Shown piece after piece: positions 43,736 to 52,269 of a stretch of 64,000 nt of DNA. This stretch comes from Mycobacterium sp. OAS707. Its GTDB lineage: Bacteria; Actinomycetota; Actinomycetes; Mycobacteriales; Mycobacteriaceae. The position numbers and the translations under genes were made by a program. The notes below the pieces were generated by a model. The model was not told the origin of the DNA and did no database searches. It worked only from the letters and a program-made list of their open reading frames with translations. How positions within the stretch are numbered: position 1 is the stretch's first letter; every line of letters starts with the position of its first letter. Where the stretch lies: positions 372,001 through 436,000 of the forward strand of contig NZ_JADBDS010000003.1 of NCBI RefSeq assembly GCF_014873705.1, written 5' to 3'.

Positions 43736-44610
43736 AGTACACCGTCAGCGTGGCGATGAGCCCGATCGAGCAACTCATCGAGCTCGCGAAGACGGCGGAG
43801 GAAGTCGGCTTCGACTCGATCGCACTGCCGGACTCGATCTTCTACATGGAGAAGCAGTCGACCGACTATCCGTACACCGCCGACGGTTCGCGGATGTGGA
43901 ACGAGGAAACCCCGTGGGCGGATCCGTTGATCGTCGCGGGCGCCATGGGTGCGGTGACATCGACGCTGCGCTTCTACACCAACGTGATGAAGCTGGGCTC
44001 GCGCAACCCGCTGCTGCTCGCGCGCCAGGTGGGCTCGGTAGCCAACCTCACCAACAATCGGTTCGGCTTCGGTGTCGGGATCGGTTGGGCACCTGAGGAA
44101 TTCGAGTGGTGCGGCGTGCCGTACGCCAAGCGCGGCAAGCGCGTCGACGAGATGATCGAGGTGATCAAGATCGTGCTTGCCGGCGGCATGGTCGAATTCC
44201 ACGGCGACTTCTACGATTTCGACAAGCTGCAGATGAGCCCGGCGCCGAGCAAGCCGGTCCCGTTCTATGTCGGCGGCCACACCGACGTTGCGCTCAAGCG
44301 CGCCGCGCGCATCGGCGACGGGTGGACCAGCGCGATGTTGACCTGCGACCAACTGGCCGAGATCATCGGCAAACTGAAAGCTCTGCTCGCCGAGCACGAC
44401 CGCGCTCACGTGCCGTTCGAGTTCCAGGCGGTGTGCATCGACAAGTTCGACGTCGACGGGCACCGTGAACTCGCCGACGCCGGGGTGACCGACAACATCG
44501 TCATCCCATGGGTTCTCGAGGGGCACGGCTTCGATGCTCCACTCGAGACGAAGAAGGACTCTTTGAAGCGGTACGCCGACACCTTCATTCACTCCGGTTG
44601 GCAACAGTGA
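43732..44610 (+). CDS. F420-dependent LLM-class oxidoreductase
   Basis: The 292-residue luciferase-like protein (MKYTVSVAMSPIEQLIELAK, RFGFGVGIGWAPEEFEWCGV, PFYVGGHTDVALKRAARIGDGW) overlaps ltp3 by four bases and so is part of the KstR operon. It is probably F420-dependent and reduces or oxidises a steroid intermediate. It is a different subgroup from the Rv3520c-like protein. Confidence 0.9.
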   Translation: MKYTVSVAMSPIEQLIELAKTAEEVGFDSIALPDSIFYMEKQSTDYPYTADGSRMWNEETPWADPLIVAGAMGAVTSTLRFYTNVMKLGSRNPLLLARQVGSVANLTNNRFGFGVGIGWAPEEFEWCGVPYAKRGKRVDEMIEVIKIVLAGGMVEFHGDFYDFDKLQMSPAPSKPVPFYVGGHTDVALKRAARIGDGWTSAMLTCDQLAEIIGKLKALLAEHDRAHVPFEFQAVCIDKFDVDGHRELADAGVTDNIVIPWVLEGHGFDAPLETKKDSLKRYADTFIHSGWQQ

Positions 44611-45008
44611 CGGCGCCGGTTCATCTGGCGGGCAAGCGTTCCCGCGAGGCCGCCACGGCGCACGACAAAGAGGCGTGGCTGGCCGTGTTCGCCGATGACG
44701 CCATCGTCGAGGATCCGATCGGTCCTTCGCATTTCGACCCGGACGGTAAGGGCCATCGCGGTAAGGAGGCGATCGCGAAGTTCTACGACATGGCGATCGC
44801 CCCGAGCGAGCTGACGTTCAACTTCGAGAAAACCTACGTCTGCGGCAACGAGGAAGCCAACGTCGGCAACATCGTGATCAGGTCCGCAGGCTACGAAGTC
44901 ACCGCCGAGGGCGTCTTCACGTACCGCGTCAACGACGACGGCAAGATCGTCGCGCTGCGGGCCTATTGGGAACTCGACAAGGCCACGGCGAGCGCGCGCA
45001 AGCTGTAA
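44607..45008 (+). CDS. NTF2/SnoaL-like protein (ketosteroid-isomerase fold)
   Basis: The 133-residue cone-fold protein (REAATAHDKEAWLAVFADDAIVEDPIG, GKEAIAKFYDMAIAP, VFTYRVNDDGKIVALRAYWELD) matches the SnoaL/ketosteroid isomerase family. The GTG at 44607 overlaps the preceding stop (GTGA). Isomerase, hydratase or binding roles are all possible. Its place at the end of the ltp4-ltp3 operon suggests a steroid ligand. Confidence 0.85.
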   Translation: MTAPVHLAGKRSREAATAHDKEAWLAVFADDAIVEDPIGPSHFDPDGKGHRGKEAIAKFYDMAIAPSELTFNFEKTYVCGNEEANVGNIVIRSAGYEVTAEGVFTYRVNDDGKIVALRAYWELDKATASARKL

Positions 45009-45020
45009 CTGCGCTCAGGA

Positions 45021-45038
45021 AATGTTAGCGCTAACATT
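45021..45038. promoter_or_regulatory. LacI-type operator O1, perfect palindrome
   Basis: AATGTTAGCGCTAACATT is an 18-base perfect palindrome with the central CG typical of LacI-family sites. It ends 5 bases before the aldose-epimerase start, so bound repressor would cover the promoter. Three near-copies occur at 46977, 51986 and 52153. Confidence 0.9.
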
Positions 45039-45043
45039 ACCGG

Positions 45044-45991
45044 GTGACGGTTACCCCTTGGCCCGCGCTCGGTGAGCAATACGAGCTATCTCTCGACGCG
45101 GTCGGCCGGTCCGTGCGGGCGATCGTCACCGAGGTCGCCGCCGCCATCCGGCACCTCTCCATCGACGGCGTGCAACTCACCGCAGGCTACGACGCCGACG
45201 CCCCGCCGCCGTTCGGAAGCGGAATCGTCCTGGTGCCGTGGCCCAATCGGGTGCGCGACGGGCGATGGACGTACGCGGGCCAGACGATGCAACTCGACAT
45301 CACAGAACCAGCGCGCGGCAACGCGCTGCATGGCCTGCTGCGCAATACGCCGTACCAACTCGCCGAACGCACCGAACGGTCGGTGACCCTGCGGGCACCC
45401 GTCTTCCCGCAGAACGGCTACCCGTTCACGCTGGACACCACCGTCCGCTACGCGGTCGTCTCCGACGGCCTCGAGGTGATGCACACCGTCCGCAACGTCG
45501 GATCCGCCTGCGCGCCAGTCGCTGTCGGAGCCCATCCGTTCCTGAGAATCGGCGACGTCCCAACGGATTCGCTCACCTTGACGGTATCGGCCAGCAGGCA
45601 CATCGATGTCGACGAACGGCTCAATCCGATTGGCGTGACGCCCGTCGACGGCACAAAGTGGGACCTGCGTGCGGGCCGACTGCTGGCCACCCTTGACCTC
45701 GACGACGCATGGTCGGCAGTGGTGACGGCCGGCGGTGGCAGCACCCACTGGCTCAGCGCGCCGGACGGGCGGACCGTATCCCTATGGGCCGACGAACAAT
45801 TCGGCTATGTGCAGGTTTTCATCACACGCGAATTCCCGGGCGCGGGCGGATTGACCACGGCTGTCGCGATCGAACCGATGACCGCACCGGCCGATGCGTT
45901 CAACAGCGGGGAAGGACTTCGGTGGCTCGAGCCCGGCGAGTGCTGGTCGATGTCGTGGGCGATCCGCTACCACGACGCTAGGGCTCGATGA
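45044..45991 (+). CDS. Aldose 1-epimerase (galactose mutarotase family)
   Basis: The 315-residue protein has the mutarotase landmarks: VPWPNRVRDGRWTYAG, GNALHGLLRNTPY, VGAHPFLRIGD (catalytic-site His) and FVTREFPG-like FITREFPGAGG with the late catalytic Glu in AIEPMTAPADAFN. It interconverts sugar anomers ahead of the isomerase step. The GTG start lies directly behind operator O1, so the mRNA is probably leaderless. Confidence 0.9.
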   Translation: MTVTPWPALGEQYELSLDAVGRSVRAIVTEVAAAIRHLSIDGVQLTAGYDADAPPPFGSGIVLVPWPNRVRDGRWTYAGQTMQLDITEPARGNALHGLLRNTPYQLAERTERSVTLRAPVFPQNGYPFTLDTTVRYAVVSDGLEVMHTVRNVGSACAPVAVGAHPFLRIGDVPTDSLTLTVSASRHIDVDERLNPIGVTPVDGTKWDLRAGRLLATLDLDDAWSAVVTAGGGSTHWLSAPDGRTVSLWADEQFGYVQVFITREFPGAGGLTTAVAIEPMTAPADAFNSGEGLRWLEPGECWSMSWAIRYHDARAR

Positions 45992-46958
45992 CGACCTTCA
46001 GCCCTTGCCTGTCGGCGGCCACGGCGAACGCCTCGGCGGCATGCTCGAGCGGGTATCGATGGGTCACGATCGACGAGATGTCGACCAGCCCTTGCTCGAC
46101 GAGCCGAATCGCCCGCGGGTAAGCCTCGTTCATGCGCCTGACCAATACCAGCGTCAGGCCCTTCCGGCGCGCGATGGACGCTTGAAACGACGTGCGGTCA
46201 CCGTCGGGAATGCCACCGAGCACCACCCTGGCGCCCGGTCGCGCGGCGCGCAGCGCGATCTCGACCGCTGCGTCGGTGCCTGCCATTTCGAAAACGGTGT
46301 CGGCGCCGATATCGTCGCCCGCCTCATCAACGTCGAGCACGACGTCGGCTCCCAATCGCTTGGCTGCGTCTCGTCGGTGCGCAAGCGGTTCGACGACCAC
46401 GACGCGAGTAGCCCCAGATCTCCTCGCGGCCTGCGCCAACAGCAGGCCGATCGGGCCAGCGCCGACGACTGCGATCGTCGAGCCAATTCGTAAGTGGCCC
46501 AAGTCCAATGCGTGCAGTGCGACGCCGAGTGGCTCGAGAACTGCGCCGTCGATCGCGCTCATCCCGGCTGGCAAGGGATGAAGGGCCCACGACGGCCAGG
46601 CCAGGTACTGCTGCAGTCCGCCGTCCTTGCCGCCGTGCCCGGCGAACACGACATCCGGACAGAGGTTGAGATCACCGCCGAGGCATATCTCGCACTGACG
46701 GCATGGCAAGGCCGGGTCCACGGCGACGGCCACGCCGTGGCGCGGTCCGCCCTCGATGACGCCTGCGAATTCGTGGCCCGGCACCACCGGTCGCGTCAGC
46801 TTCGCGTCGCCGATGCCCGCCTCGGTGAACCAATGCAGGTCGGATCCGCACAGCCCGACCGCGGTAATACGCACCAGTTCCTCACCGGCACCCGCGGTTG
46901 GCACGGCCTCGCTGTGGCACCTGATATCCCGCACTCCGTGGAGTCGCGCGACGGTCAT
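45978..46958 (-). CDS. Zinc-dependent alcohol/sugar dehydrogenase (MDR family)
   Basis: The 326-residue medium-chain dehydrogenase has the catalytic zinc residues in GLCGSDLHW and GHEFAGVIEGG, and structural-zinc cysteines in PCRQCEICLGGDLNLC. The NAD-binding site is VVGAGPIGLLLAQAARRSGA. It is like sorbitol/threonine dehydrogenases; arabinitol or arabinose is a plausible substrate from context. ATG 46958 is used because the upstream ATG at 46991 lies within operator O2; 46970 is an alternative. Its end overlaps the epimerase gene by 14 bases. Confidence 0.87.
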   Translation of the reverse strand: MTVARLHGVRDIRCHSEAVPTAGAGEELVRITAVGLCGSDLHWFTEAGIGDAKLTRPVVPGHEFAGVIEGGPRHGVAVAVDPALPCRQCEICLGGDLNLCPDVVFAGHGGKDGGLQQYLAWPSWALHPLPAGMSAIDGAVLEPLGVALHALDLGHLRIGSTIAVVGAGPIGLLLAQAARRSGATRVVVVEPLAHRRDAAKRLGADVVLDVDEAGDDIGADTVFEMAGTDAAVEIALRAARPGARVVLGGIPDGDRTSFQASIARRKGLTLVLVRRMNEAYPRAIRLVEQGLVDISSIVTHRYPLEHAAEAFAVAADRQGLKVVIEP

Positions 46959-46976
46959 CTCGGCCAGCATAACCGA

Positions 46977-46994
46977 AATGTTAGCGCTCACATC
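46977..46994. promoter_or_regulatory. LacI-type operator O2
   Basis: AATGTTAGCGCTCACATC differs from O1 only in the right half. It lies in the divergent promoter between the Zn-dehydrogenase and the first LacI gene, allowing control of both, including autoregulation. Confidence 0.85.
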
Positions 46995-47062
46995 TAGTCC
47001 GTCAAAGCCCGGTGACCGTACATATTCCGACTACGATGCGACAGCAAAGGAGGTCGCTTTCG

Positions 47063-48085
47063 ATGGCTGAACGGGTCGAGCGCCGACCGGTGAACATGTT
47101 CGACGTCGCCAAGGCCGCGGGCGTCTCACATCAGACCGTGTCCCGGGTGCTCAACGACTCCGCGGCGGTGAAGGAATCCACCCGGCGCCGCGTGCACGCC
47201 GCCATCGACCAGCTGGGCTATCACCGCAACCTGGCAGCGCGGGCACTTGCCACTCACCGGTCAAAAACGTTGGGCGTCATCTGCTTTGACAGCACGCTGT
47301 ACGGGCCGGCGAGCATGCTCTACGCGATCGAGCATGCATCCCGCAGCGCGGGCTATTTCGTCAGCGTGGCCAGTGAATCCACCATCGACCGCACCACCTT
47401 GCCTGGCGCGATGAACCGACTGACCGAACAGTCCGTCGAAGGCGTGGTGGTGATCGCGCCGCTGTCCGAAACCCGCGAGGCGCTTTCGGGGCTGCGGCGC
47501 GACATGCCCGTCGTTGCCGTCGACGGCACCGGTGGATTGGGGTTGCCGGTGGTCAGCGTCGATCAGTTCGACGGGGCGCGACAGGTCACGCGGCACATGC
47601 TCGAGCAGGGCGCATCGACCGTCTGGCACGTGACTGGTGCCGACGGCTGGACGGAAACCGAAGCCCGGTTGGCCGGGTGGCGCGAGGAGCTGTCCGCCTC
47701 GGGGCGGGTCATTCCCGAACCGCTGCAAGGCAACTGGTCCGCCGCCTCGGGCTATCAGGCCGGCATCGCTCTCGCGCGTCGCACCGACGTCGAGGCCGTC
47801 TTCGTCGCCAACGATCAGATGGCGCTCGGCCTGCTGCGTGCACTGGCCGAGGCAGGCCGCACGGTCCCGGACGACATCCTGGTGGCCGGATTCGACGATG
47901 TGCCGGAAGCCGAGTTCTATTCGCCGCCGCTCACCACGGTCCGCCAGGATTTCGCAACGGTCGGCCGCCGAAGCGTCGAAATGCTCGTCGCTCGAATCGA
48001 AAACACCGACGACGGGCCGATCGACGATCAACCGATCCTGGTACCCGCTCAACTCGTCATTCGGCAGAGCACCAGGCGACGCTGA
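47063..48085 (+). CDS. LacI-family transcriptional regulator 1
   Basis: From the ATG at 47063 (perfect AAAGGAGG nine bases upstream) the protein has 340 residues. It has a helix-turn-helix FDVAKAAGVSHQTVSRVLND, the hinge YHRNLAARALATHRS, then a periplasmic-binding-protein-like sugar domain (VFVANDQMALGLLRALAEAG, VAGFDDVPEAEFYSPPLTTVRQD). It probably binds the O1-O4 operators and releases them on sugar binding. The stop lies 4 bases from the convergent permease gene. Confidence 0.92.
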   Translation: MAERVERRPVNMFDVAKAAGVSHQTVSRVLNDSAAVKESTRRRVHAAIDQLGYHRNLAARALATHRSKTLGVICFDSTLYGPASMLYAIEHASRSAGYFVSVASESTIDRTTLPGAMNRLTEQSVEGVVVIAPLSETREALSGLRRDMPVVAVDGTGGLGLPVVSVDQFDGARQVTRHMLEQGASTVWHVTGADGWTETEARLAGWREELSASGRVIPEPLQGNWSAASGYQAGIALARRTDVEAVFVANDQMALGLLRALAEAGRTVPDDILVAGFDDVPEAEFYSPPLTTVRQDFATVGRRSVEMLVARIENTDDGPIDDQPILVPAQLVIRQSTRRR

Positions 48086-48089
48086 CGTT

Positions 48090-49334
48090 CTAGCGTCCGC
48101 CCTTTCGCCTGTTGTAGACGTCGAAACCGACTGCTGCGAGCAGCACCAGGCCCTTGATCACCTGTTGCACGTCACTGCCGATGCCGAGGATCGACATGCC
48201 GTTGTTCAGCACGCCAAGCACCAGTCCACCGACGATCGCCCCGAACACGGTACCGACACCGCCGCTGGACGACGCGCCGCCGATGAACGCCGCAGCGATG
48301 GCCTCGAGTTCGAAGTTGATGCCCGCCTGAGGTGTCGCCGAGTTCAGTCGCGCCGCGAACAACAGGCCCGCAACCGCGGCCAGGATGCCCATGTTCACGA
48401 ACACCAGCAGTGTGACGCGTTGGTTGCGGACCCCCGAAAGCCTTGCTGCAGCGGAGTTTCCGCCGACGGCGTATACCTGGCGCCCGAGGACGGTGTTGCG
48501 CATGACGAATGCGTAGACGATGGTGAGCACGACGAGGATGATGCCGACGATCGGTACGCCCCGGTAACTGGCCAGCAGAAGAGTGAATGCTGCCAGAGCG
48601 ACGACGATGGCCGCGCACTTCGCGACGAAGATCGCGGTTGACGAAACCTCGTGGCCGTATCGGAGTTGTGAACGCCGACGACGGACTTGCACCACCACGG
48701 CGGCAACGGTGACGACGGCTCCGAGAATGACGGTCGGCCAGTGGTAGACGGCGTTGGCCCCGAGCTCTGGCAGAAATCCGCTGCTGACTTGCTCCAACCC
48801 ATGCGGCATCGGGGCGATGGACTGTCCCTCGAGTAGGTATTGAGTCGCGCCGCGGAAGACCAGCATTCCGCCAAGGGTGACGATGAACGACGGGATCCCG
48901 ACGTAGGCGATCCAGAACCCCTGCCAGGCGCCGATGAGTGCGCCTATCCCAATACACACCGCGACGCCAAGCAGCCACGGCATGTCGTTGCGCACCATCA
49001 AGACTCCGGACATCGCCCCGATGAATCCGGCGATGGATCCGACGGACAGGTCGATGTGGCCGGCGATGATCACGATGACCATGCCGATCGCGAGAACCAG
49101 TATGTACCCGTTCTGCTGAATGATGTTGGTGACGTTCAGCGGCTTGAGCAGGATTCCGCCGGTCCACACCTGGAACAACAACACGATCGCGGCCAGCGCC
49201 ACCACCATGCCGGACTGACGAATGTGTGACACGAGAAATGAGGACACCCGTTGGCGCAGTCCCGGCGGCGCCGGCTTGTTCGATTCTGGTTGCGCCTCTG
49301 GGGTCTGCGACGGCTGCTCGACGGTGGTGGTCAC
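48090..49334 (-). CDS. Sugar ABC transporter permease (GguB/XylH-like)
   Basis: The 414-residue polytopic membrane protein is of the ribose/xylose permease family. It contains the conserved GMVIVIIAGHIDLSVGSIAG loop, VGGNSAAARLSGV and GGLVLGVLNNGMSILG. A Pro/Glu-rich cytoplasmic leader of about 30 residues precedes the first helix. It forms the pore for the ChvE-like binding protein system and directly abuts the ATPase gene. Confidence 0.92.
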   Translation of the reverse strand: MTTTVEQPSQTPEAQPESNKPAPPGLRQRVSSFLVSHIRQSGMVVALAAIVLLFQVWTGGILLKPLNVTNIIQQNGYILVLAIGMVIVIIAGHIDLSVGSIAGFIGAMSGVLMVRNDMPWLLGVAVCIGIGALIGAWQGFWIAYVGIPSFIVTLGGMLVFRGATQYLLEGQSIAPMPHGLEQVSSGFLPELGANAVYHWPTVILGAVVTVAAVVVQVRRRRSQLRYGHEVSSTAIFVAKCAAIVVALAAFTLLLASYRGVPIVGIILVVLTIVYAFVMRNTVLGRQVYAVGGNSAAARLSGVRNQRVTLLVFVNMGILAAVAGLLFAARLNSATPQAGINFELEAIAAAFIGGASSSGGVGTVFGAIVGGLVLGVLNNGMSILGIGSDVQQVIKGLVLLAAVGFDVYNRRKGGR

Positions 49335-50864
49335 CTACGCACGTCCTTTCATCATGTAACGCATCAGTGTTTCTTGCGTCGCGTCAGCTTGCGCCACCTC
49401 GCCGGTGAGCTGGCCCTGGCTCAGTGCATAGATGCGATCGCAGATGCCAATCAGCTCAGGCAGTTCCGATGAGATGACCAGCACCGCCTTTCCGCGTGCG
49501 GCCAGCTCGTTGATGATCGTGTAGATCTCGTACTTGGCGCCGACGTCGATGCCGCGCGTCGGCTCATCGAGAATGAGCACGTCGGGGTCGGTGAACAGCC
49601 ACTTACTCAGCACGACCTTCTGCTGGTTGCCGCCCGAGAGCTTGCCCGTCACCGCCGACACGGACGACGTCTTGATACGCATCGAGGCGCGAAACCGTTC
49701 GGCAACACCGGATTCCTCATGCTGGTTGACCACCCACCGCTTGCTGATCTTGCGCAGCGACGGCAGGGTGATGCTTTCGGCGATGCTGTCCATCAGGTTA
49801 AGACCGAGATGCTTTCGATCCTCGGTCGCGTAGGCGATGCCGTTGCGGATCGCATCCGAGACGGTTCGGGTACTGATTTCCTTCTCACCCTTGAAGACCT
49901 TGCCGCTCACGTACTTTCCGTACGAGCGGCCGAACACGCTGAGGGCCAGCTCTGTCCGGCCTGCACCCATCAGTCCCGCGATGCCCACGATCTCGCCTGC
50001 GCGTACTTGAAGCGACACATCGTCGACGACCTTGCGCTGCTGGTCGATTGGATGCAGAACGGTCCAGTTGGACACCGCGAACGCGATTTCACCGATGTCG
50101 CGCTGCGGCCGAGGCGGAAACCGGTGGGTGAGGTCGCGGCCGACCATGCCGCGCACGATGCGGTCCTCCGAGAGCTCATCGTCGACACTCATCGTCTCGA
50201 TCGTGTGCCCGTCACGCAGAATGGTGATGGTGTCCGCCACCTGCATCACCTCGTTGAGCTTGTGGGAGATGATGATCGAAGTGATGCCTTGCTCGCGGAG
50301 GTCGACGATGAGGTCGAGCAGGTGACGGCTGTCGGAGTCGTTGAGCGCCGCGGTCGGCTCATCCAGGATGAGCAGGCGAACCTTTTTCGAAAGCGCCTTG
50401 GCGATCTCGACCAGTTGTTGCTTACCGACACCGATGTCAGCGACGCGGGTTTGTGGGCTCTCCCGCAGACCGACCCGGTCGAGCAGCGCCTGCGCCTCGA
50501 TAAGGGTCTCGTCCCAGCCGATTACGCCGCGACGGCTACGTTCGTTGCCGAGGAACACGTTCTCGGCTATCGAGAGGTAGGGCACCAGCGCGAGTTCCTG
50601 GTGGATGATCGCGATGCCGGCGCGCTCGCTGGACCGAATGCCCTTGAACTCGCATACCTGATCGTCGAAGCGGATCTCACCGTCGTAGTCCCCATGCGGA
50701 TAGACCCCACTGAGGATCTTCATCAGCGTGGACTTACCGGCGCCGTTCTCACCGCAGATGGCATGGATGGCACCGGCTTTCACCGTCAGATCCACATCGG
50801 AGAGCGCGGTGACGCCGGGGAACCGCTTGGTGATGCCCCGCATCTCCAGCAGCGTCGAGGTCAC
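49335..50864 (-). CDS. Sugar ABC transporter ATP-binding protein (GguA/XylG-like)
   Basis: The 509-residue protein carries two ABC domains, as in monosaccharide importers. The first has a full Walker A (GENGAGKST), signature and Walker B (LLILDEPTAAL). The second has a degenerate Walker A (GLMGAGRTE) but intact LSGGNQQKV signature and LILDEPTRGIDVGAK. It overlaps the binding-protein gene by four bases. Confidence 0.94.
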   Translation of the reverse strand: MTSTLLEMRGITKRFPGVTALSDVDLTVKAGAIHAICGENGAGKSTLMKILSGVYPHGDYDGEIRFDDQVCEFKGIRSSERAGIAIIHQELALVPYLSIAENVFLGNERSRRGVIGWDETLIEAQALLDRVGLRESPQTRVADIGVGKQQLVEIAKALSKKVRLLILDEPTAALNDSDSRHLLDLIVDLREQGITSIIISHKLNEVMQVADTITILRDGHTIETMSVDDELSEDRIVRGMVGRDLTHRFPPRPQRDIGEIAFAVSNWTVLHPIDQQRKVVDDVSLQVRAGEIVGIAGLMGAGRTELALSVFGRSYGKYVSGKVFKGEKEISTRTVSDAIRNGIAYATEDRKHLGLNLMDSIAESITLPSLRKISKRWVVNQHEESGVAERFRASMRIKTSSVSAVTGKLSGGNQQKVVLSKWLFTDPDVLILDEPTRGIDVGAKYEIYTIINELAARGKAVLVISSELPELIGICDRIYALSQGQLTGEVAQADATQETLMRYMMKGRA

Positions 50865-51946
50865 TGCACCTGCGCTTCGGTGTAGTAGCCCGAGTCGACA
50901 AGCGCGGCCTTGTAGTTCGACTTGTCGACGCTGACCGGCTGGAGCAGATACGACGGGACCACCTTGACGCCGTTGTTGTACGTCTTGGTGTCGTTGACCT
51001 CCGGCTTGCCGCCGGTGAGCACGGCATTGCCCTCCTGCACAGCAGCTTTCGCGAGTTCGCGGGTGTCCTTGAAGACGGTCTGGGTCTGCTCACCGGCGAC
51101 GATGGATTTCACCGAGGCCAATTCGGCGTCCTGTCCGGTGACGATCGGCAGCGGCTTGGCGGGGGTGCCGTAACCCGCACTCTTCAGCGCCGACAGCACA
51201 CCGCGGGAGATGCCGTCGTAGGGCGACAGCACAGCATCGACTCGCGCCGTGGTGTAGGCCTGGCTGAGCAGATTGTCCATCCTCGACTGGGCCAGACCGG
51301 CATCCCACCGCAGAGTCGCGATCTGGTCGAAGGACGTCTGGCCGCTCTTGACGACCAGCTTGCCGCTGTCGAGGTAGGGCTTGAGCACGCTCATCGCGCC
51401 GTCGAAGAAGTACGTGGCGTTGTTGTCGTCGGGTGAACCGGCGAACAGCTCGATGTTGAACGGACCCTTGCCCTGGGCCAGTCCGAGCTTGTCGATGATG
51501 TAACTGCCTTGCAGCACGCCGACTTTGAAGTTGTCGAATGTCGCGTAGTAATCGACGTTGGGCGTGCCCTTGATCAACCGGTCATAGCTGATCACTGGGA
51601 TCTTGGCATCCGCCGCATGTTGCAGAGTGGTGGTCAGTGAGGATCCATCGATCGGTGCGATGACAAGGAGCTTGACGCCCTTGGTGATCATATTCTCGAT
51701 CTGGGACACCTGGTTCTGCACGACGTCATCGCCGTACTGCAGATCGGTGGTGTAGCCCAGCGACTGGAATTGATCGACCATGTTCTTGCCGTCGGCGACC
51801 CAGCGCTCCGACGACTTGGTCGGCATCGCGATTCCGACGGTGCCCTTCTCCCCGTTGCCGCTGGCCGTGTCCGTGGACCGGCCGCAGCCCGAGAGAGCCA
51901 GCGTGGTCAGCAGCGCCACGACGGCGAGCCAGATCAACTTCCGCAC
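50861..51946 (-). CDS. ChvE-like sugar-binding lipoprotein
   Basis: The 361-residue binding lipoprotein (lipobox LALSGC, Cys21) has ChvE features: GIAMPTKSSERWVADGKNM, ITKGVKLLVIAPIDGSSL, VISYDRLIKGTPNVDYYATFDN and GQDAELASVKSI. ChvE-GguAB of Agrobacterium imports arabinose, galactose and xylose-type sugars. It is the first gene of the minus-strand transporter unit, with operator O3 40 bases upstream. Confidence 0.93.
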   Translation of the reverse strand: MRKLIWLAVVALLTTLALSGCGRSTDTASGNGEKGTVGIAMPTKSSERWVADGKNMVDQFQSLGYTTDLQYGDDVVQNQVSQIENMITKGVKLLVIAPIDGSSLTTTLQHAADAKIPVISYDRLIKGTPNVDYYATFDNFKVGVLQGSYIIDKLGLAQGKGPFNIELFAGSPDDNNATYFFDGAMSVLKPYLDSGKLVVKSGQTSFDQIATLRWDAGLAQSRMDNLLSQAYTTARVDAVLSPYDGISRGVLSALKSAGYGTPAKPLPIVTGQDAELASVKSIVAGEQTQTVFKDTRELAKAAVQEGNAVLTGGKPEVNDTKTYNNGVKVVPSYLLQPVSVDKSNYKAALVDSGYYTEAQVQ

Positions 51947-51985
51947 GAGATCCTCCTGGTAAACCCGGCACAGAGGCCGGTCAGA

Positions 51986-52003
51986 ATGTGAGCGTTAACA
52001 TGC
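51986..52003. promoter_or_regulatory. LacI-type operator O3
   Basis: AATGTGAGCGTTAACATG is an imperfect copy of O1 (three differences from the palindrome). It lies 40 bases upstream of the ChvE-like gene start. Confidence 0.82.
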
Positions 52004-52152
52004 AAGGCGATAGTATGTGAGCCAACTCACTGGCTTGTCAACAACTTCGGTCATTCAGGGCACTGAACTGGTGCGTTGGCAAATTTCGCGTCAACAACGC
52101 GACGGCTTCTCCGCCTGGATTCGCATCTCGATTCAGGCGTTGACACCCTTTG

Positions 52153-52170
52153 ATTGTTAGCGCTAACATC
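52153..52170. promoter_or_regulatory. LacI-type operator O4
   Basis: ATTGTTAGCGCTAACATC has the perfect 14-base core TGTTAGCGCTAACA. It lies 99 bases upstream of the YtfQ-like gene, and its centre is 167 bases from that of O3. Confidence 0.87.
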
Positions 52171-52269
52171 CAGGCAGTGTAACGCCGGTCACACTGCAGG
52201 TGCAGCGCGAACCCGCGCCGACCTGGCCCGCAGCGACCGAGTTCGACAACCGACAAGTGAGGAGTCGCG

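Larger units (their letters stand above)
51947..52269. promoter_or_regulatory. Divergent promoter region of the two sugar importers
   Basis: This 323-base gene-free stretch separates the ChvE-like unit (leftward) from the YtfQ-like/ara operon (rightward). It holds two LacI-type operators, O3 at 51986-52003 and O4 at 52153-52170. No reading frame with a ribosome binding site was seen in it. Confidence 0.8.
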
